A stretch of DNA of 64,000 nucleotides from Macrothele yani (Eukaryota > Arthropoda > Arachnida > Araneae > Macrothelidae): positions 43,924,469 to 43,988,468 of the forward strand of contig CM076996.1 of the NCBI GenBank assembly GCA_039090855.1, given 5' to 3'. Position numbers and translations under genes: made by a program. Below, piece after piece: positions 61,508-64,000 of the stretch. The notes below the pieces were generated by a model that saw only the letters and a program-made list of their open reading frames with translations, had not been told where the DNA came from and did not search any database. Position 1 is the stretch's first letter. Each line of letters starts with the position of its first letter.

Positions 61508-63416
61508 ATGGTTATTATATCATTTTGTTTTTTAATATTAATTAAGTTTGTTTATTTAAATAATTATTACAAAGCCTAAAACAAAAACAAAAAAATGTGT
61601 TAAAAGAGGTGTCGGAACGCCGTTCCGGCGCTTCCGCCATAAGAAAAGCTCTGATTAGACATATAGCAAAAAAAAAAAAAAAAAATAGAATAAGTACCTG
61701 TGACGTCACAAAGAGCTGCCAGATTTCGTCACGTATTAAAGATGCTGAAGAACAATAGAGATTCCGAGGTTGTTAGAAAAAATTATTTTGTTCATATCAC
61801 AAAACTGTAGGGCTGATTATCCCTAAGTTTATTTTATTTTTAACTTTAGGGATGTACCAACTTATGATTTGTACTATGTCGAAAATTGTACGAACAAAGT
61901 GCTAATTTTTGAAATGAACTCAGGAATTATGAAATTAGCTTAAAATATTGTTATATTGCTGGTGGATCTTCTAAAACTGAATTACGTCCGATCAACTTGA
62001 CACCGACACACGCAGCTCATATAAAGCATCCTATTACAAATCAGATCCGTCAAAAAGATGAGCTTCCACACAGCACTGACCGCCTCCCCAGTCCCAAGAG
62101 ACGGGCAAGCTCATTAAATATACACGCGATTATCTTATTCAAATCTACCAAAATGGGTTTGTCAACCAAGGCTCGCTCCCGCTCCCTCATCATACATGAT
62201 GTCACTACTTTAGGTGTCAGCTGTAACCGGAAGAACTGTCGAATATGATATCAAAAGAAATGAGTCAGGTTTCCAAAAAAGATGCCAGTGGCTGCTACCA
62301 TTCAAAAGTGTAGGAGCAGCTGGGTTGACTTTCATATGGAGATGGCATTCGTCCTACCGAGGGGGAGAGAATACGCGGGACGGGCAATTTCTGACCGGAG
62401 TTTTATAGCTTTCATAAATCGATGGGCTCGCTTCCCCATCTGGGACACTGATGTCACTGGATGCGACCACGTGCGCACAGTCCCCTTAATCTCTAATCTC
62501 AACATTCACATTCTAATCCCATTTACGGAAGATCCCCCGCTGATTGCGGGCTTATATTTAATATCCTAACAGCCTTTGGAATTGCCCTTTCACGCCTTAA
62601 TTCAAGGAACGTCAAAACAAATAAACCAGAAGCTAGCTCGAATTAACGCTTTCGAACAGATGTGAGAGCTTTGCTGTCCGGCCGTTTTCAACAAAAATAG
62701 GAATTTACATAGATGTGAGCTTGAGCTGTCCGGCCATTTTCAACAAAAAAATAGAAATTTACAAAAAATAATAATACGCTAAAAATTACTCTCCTGCCGT
62801 CATAATGGAAAACACACCGAATAAAATAACGGCGCGCGTCAGGGTGCCGCAAAACCCACTGCTTGCACTCTGATTAAAATTGGAATTGTAACTTTTACAC
62901 CAGTTTCTGGCACACTTAAAATTCGAATTTCTTCCTCAAAATGTTTAGAGGATTCTATACTCGGAGCAAAGCTAACCTGATTACACTGGTAATGCTGTGA
63001 AACCGATTCACCGACAAGATATATCTTGTGTATCAGTATTTTTCCGTGCACTAATGGAGTGCCATGTCGCGGACCCTTTCCCCTAAGGGTGACTTAAGGC
63101 AAGACAAAAGGAAACTTCCCGCGTGACTCAACCTTGCTGACCACCAGACAAACGATTTCTGAATGAGTATTTTAAAACAGTAACAACGAAGAAAGGAGCA
63201 AGCTCAATCGCCAAAGCATTATATCCCCACTTCAGGATAACACAATTCTCTCCTCCCGCTCGCAGTAAATATCCTCTATGTATACTTTATAGCCTCTCTG
63301 AAGCAAAACACAAGTGACAATGACGTTGCCACAATGCCAATATTTGCAGTTTTTAGAAACGCGACCGAAACTGGGATCTTTATTTTTATAGTGCACGTAC
63401 GTACATTTAAAACATC
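61508..63416. other. Gene-free stretch with a short direct repeat
   Basis: About 1.9 kb without a supported gene. A ~54-bp direct repeat at about 62657-62766 shares GATGTGAG, GAGCT...GCTGTCCGGCC and TTTTCAACAAAAA. A run of A lies at 61668-61685. Plus frames of 60-95 codons between 61997 and 62569 have no recognisable motif. Confidence 0.45.
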
Positions 63417-63418
63417 TA

Positions 63419-64000
63419 CACTGGTGTGATATACTCAGGAGATATACTAGGGTCCGGTACGGTAGGGCATGCGCATATATGCAGCATGATGATGGGGGAG
63501 TGTCGGAAGGGTATAAAGCACACGGGCGGTGTACGCTCAGCAATTCGGTGAAAGCTATTGCATGTTGTAGATCGGTTTGAACCACGTCGAGTTGCTGCCA
63601 CCGTGTGATATGGCCAACAGGCAATCCAGTAGACGACATCTAGATGACTTTACCCGAGGTCGCGTCATTGGGAAGTTGGAAGAAGGTCGAAGTGTGACTT
63701 GTGTGGCCAAGGAGTTCGGGATTGCTCACAGCATCGTTTCACGAGCTTGGAGAGCATTTCAAACGACACGAACAGCTGTCCGAGAGTTTAGCAGTGGTCG
63801 TCCACGAGCAACCACGGCGGCGGACGACCGGTATATTGTCCTACAGGCGAGAAGAGACAGACGGCAGACAGCGGGAGAAATCAGAAGACACATGCAACAG
63901 ACAACTGGACGTCCGTTATCGCGTTTTACTGTGGCCAGGAGGCTGCACAAAGGTGGTCTATTTGCACGACGACCAATACGGTGTGTGCCATTAAAGCCTG
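63419..64000 (+). mobile_element. Tc1-like transposon, second copy of the 45.1-kb family, cut by window edge
   Basis: The 5' tip CACTGGTGTG (TA at 63417-63418) joins directly to ACTCAGGAGATA, skipping about 70 bp present in the 45.1-kb copy (the rest of its terminal repeat and GTATTAGCATAACAGCGGAA). From there GGTCCGGTACGGTAGGGCAT and AGTGTCGGAAGGGTATAAAG match that copy closely. GGGTATAAAGCACACG may be the TATA region of the transposase promoter in both. Confidence 0.85.
63610..64000 (+). CDS. Tc1-like transposase, N-terminal part (continues beyond window)
   Basis: Open without a stop from ATG 63610 to the window edge (130 codons). MANRQSSRRHLDDFTRGRVI, GKLEEGRSVTCVAKEFG (helix-turn-helix), then AFQTTRTAVREFSSGRPRAT, DDRYIVLQARRDRRQTAGEI, MQQTTGRPLSRFTVARRL and FARRPIRCVPLKP. 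It is collinear with residues 28-156 of the frame at 45366-46490 with few substitutions. The catalytic half is outside the window, so its state is unknown. Its terminal repeat is damaged, which would hinder mobility even if the protein is intact. Confidence 0.88.
   Translation, partial: MANRQSSRRHLDDFTRGRVIGKLEEGRSVTCVAKEFGIAHSIVSRAWRAFQTTRTAVREFSSGRPRATTAADDRYIVLQARRDRRQTAGEIRRHMQQTTGRPLSRFTVARRLHKGGLFARRPIRCVPLKP

Overview
The window is animal genomic DNA, most likely arthropod and possibly a chelicerate such as a spider. The taxon is inferred from the kinds of transposons present, not from any marker gene. No host protein-coding gene, rRNA or functional tRNA could be supported anywhere. 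What can be read is a dense, multiply nested accumulation of transposable elements in A+T-rich DNA with many homopolymers and TA, GA, GT and AC microsatellites.

DNA transposons dominate. At least ten Tc1-like elements are present (about 1.3, 6, 9.1, 11.1, 11.7, 32.4, 35.4, 36.7, 41.6, 45.1, 50.3 and 63.4 kb, plus C-terminal scraps at 30.0 and 38.3 kb). Most have terminal inverted repeats and TA target duplications. Two have uninterrupted transposase frames: 32.4 kb (minus) and 45.1 kb (minus). A sibling of the latter opens at 63.6 kb and runs off the window. Mariner elements lie at 27.7, 30.3, 48.7, 52.8 and 55.3 kb. There is also a maT-like Tc1/mariner tail (0.6 kb), a pogo/Tigger 5' part (16.6-17.5 kb), a hAT C-terminus (21.5 kb), a hAT-type MITE (50.2-52.3 kb) and a Helitron-like 3' end (7.2-7.8 kb).

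Retroelements include two copies of an RTE-type LINE (22.996-24.87 kb minus; 57.49-58.92 kb plus, 5'-truncated), an older LINE scrap at 29.0-29.9 kb, and eleven copies of one tRNA-derived SINE, four with clean 11-13 bp target duplications. The most distinctive retroelement is a 496-bp miniature LTR retrotransposon (TRIM) at 4.43-4.92 kb. Each of its LTRs contains a tRNA-like sequence with A and B boxes. A diverged LTR with the same plan sits at 5.70 kb.

A second unusual family is a non-coding repeat built of ~150-bp modules. Each module carries a CGCCCCCTAGCGG-type motif that resembles the CTCF core site when read in reverse. Copies are at 3.6-4.1, 15.25-18.6, 19.3-21.3 (inverted), 41.0-41.6 and 56.4-60.8 kb. 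The 15-21 kb copies form a multi-kilobase inverted repeat. Other structures are a near-perfect 1.68-kb palindrome with a 6-nt loop (25.26-26.94 kb), a TTAA-flanked foldback MITE family (44.9-47.3 and 57.5-59.3 kb) that received further insertions, a 410-bp tRNA-bearing foldback with a 9-bp target duplication (60.36-60.77 kb), a ~147-bp tandem array with a nuclear-receptor-like DR1 motif per unit (38.76-39.36 kb) and a 91-bp tandem array (55.74-56.33 kb).

The parts do not form a pathway. The value of the window is its insertion history: TA, TTAA, 4-bp, 9-bp and SINE-type target duplications give a readable order of nesting.
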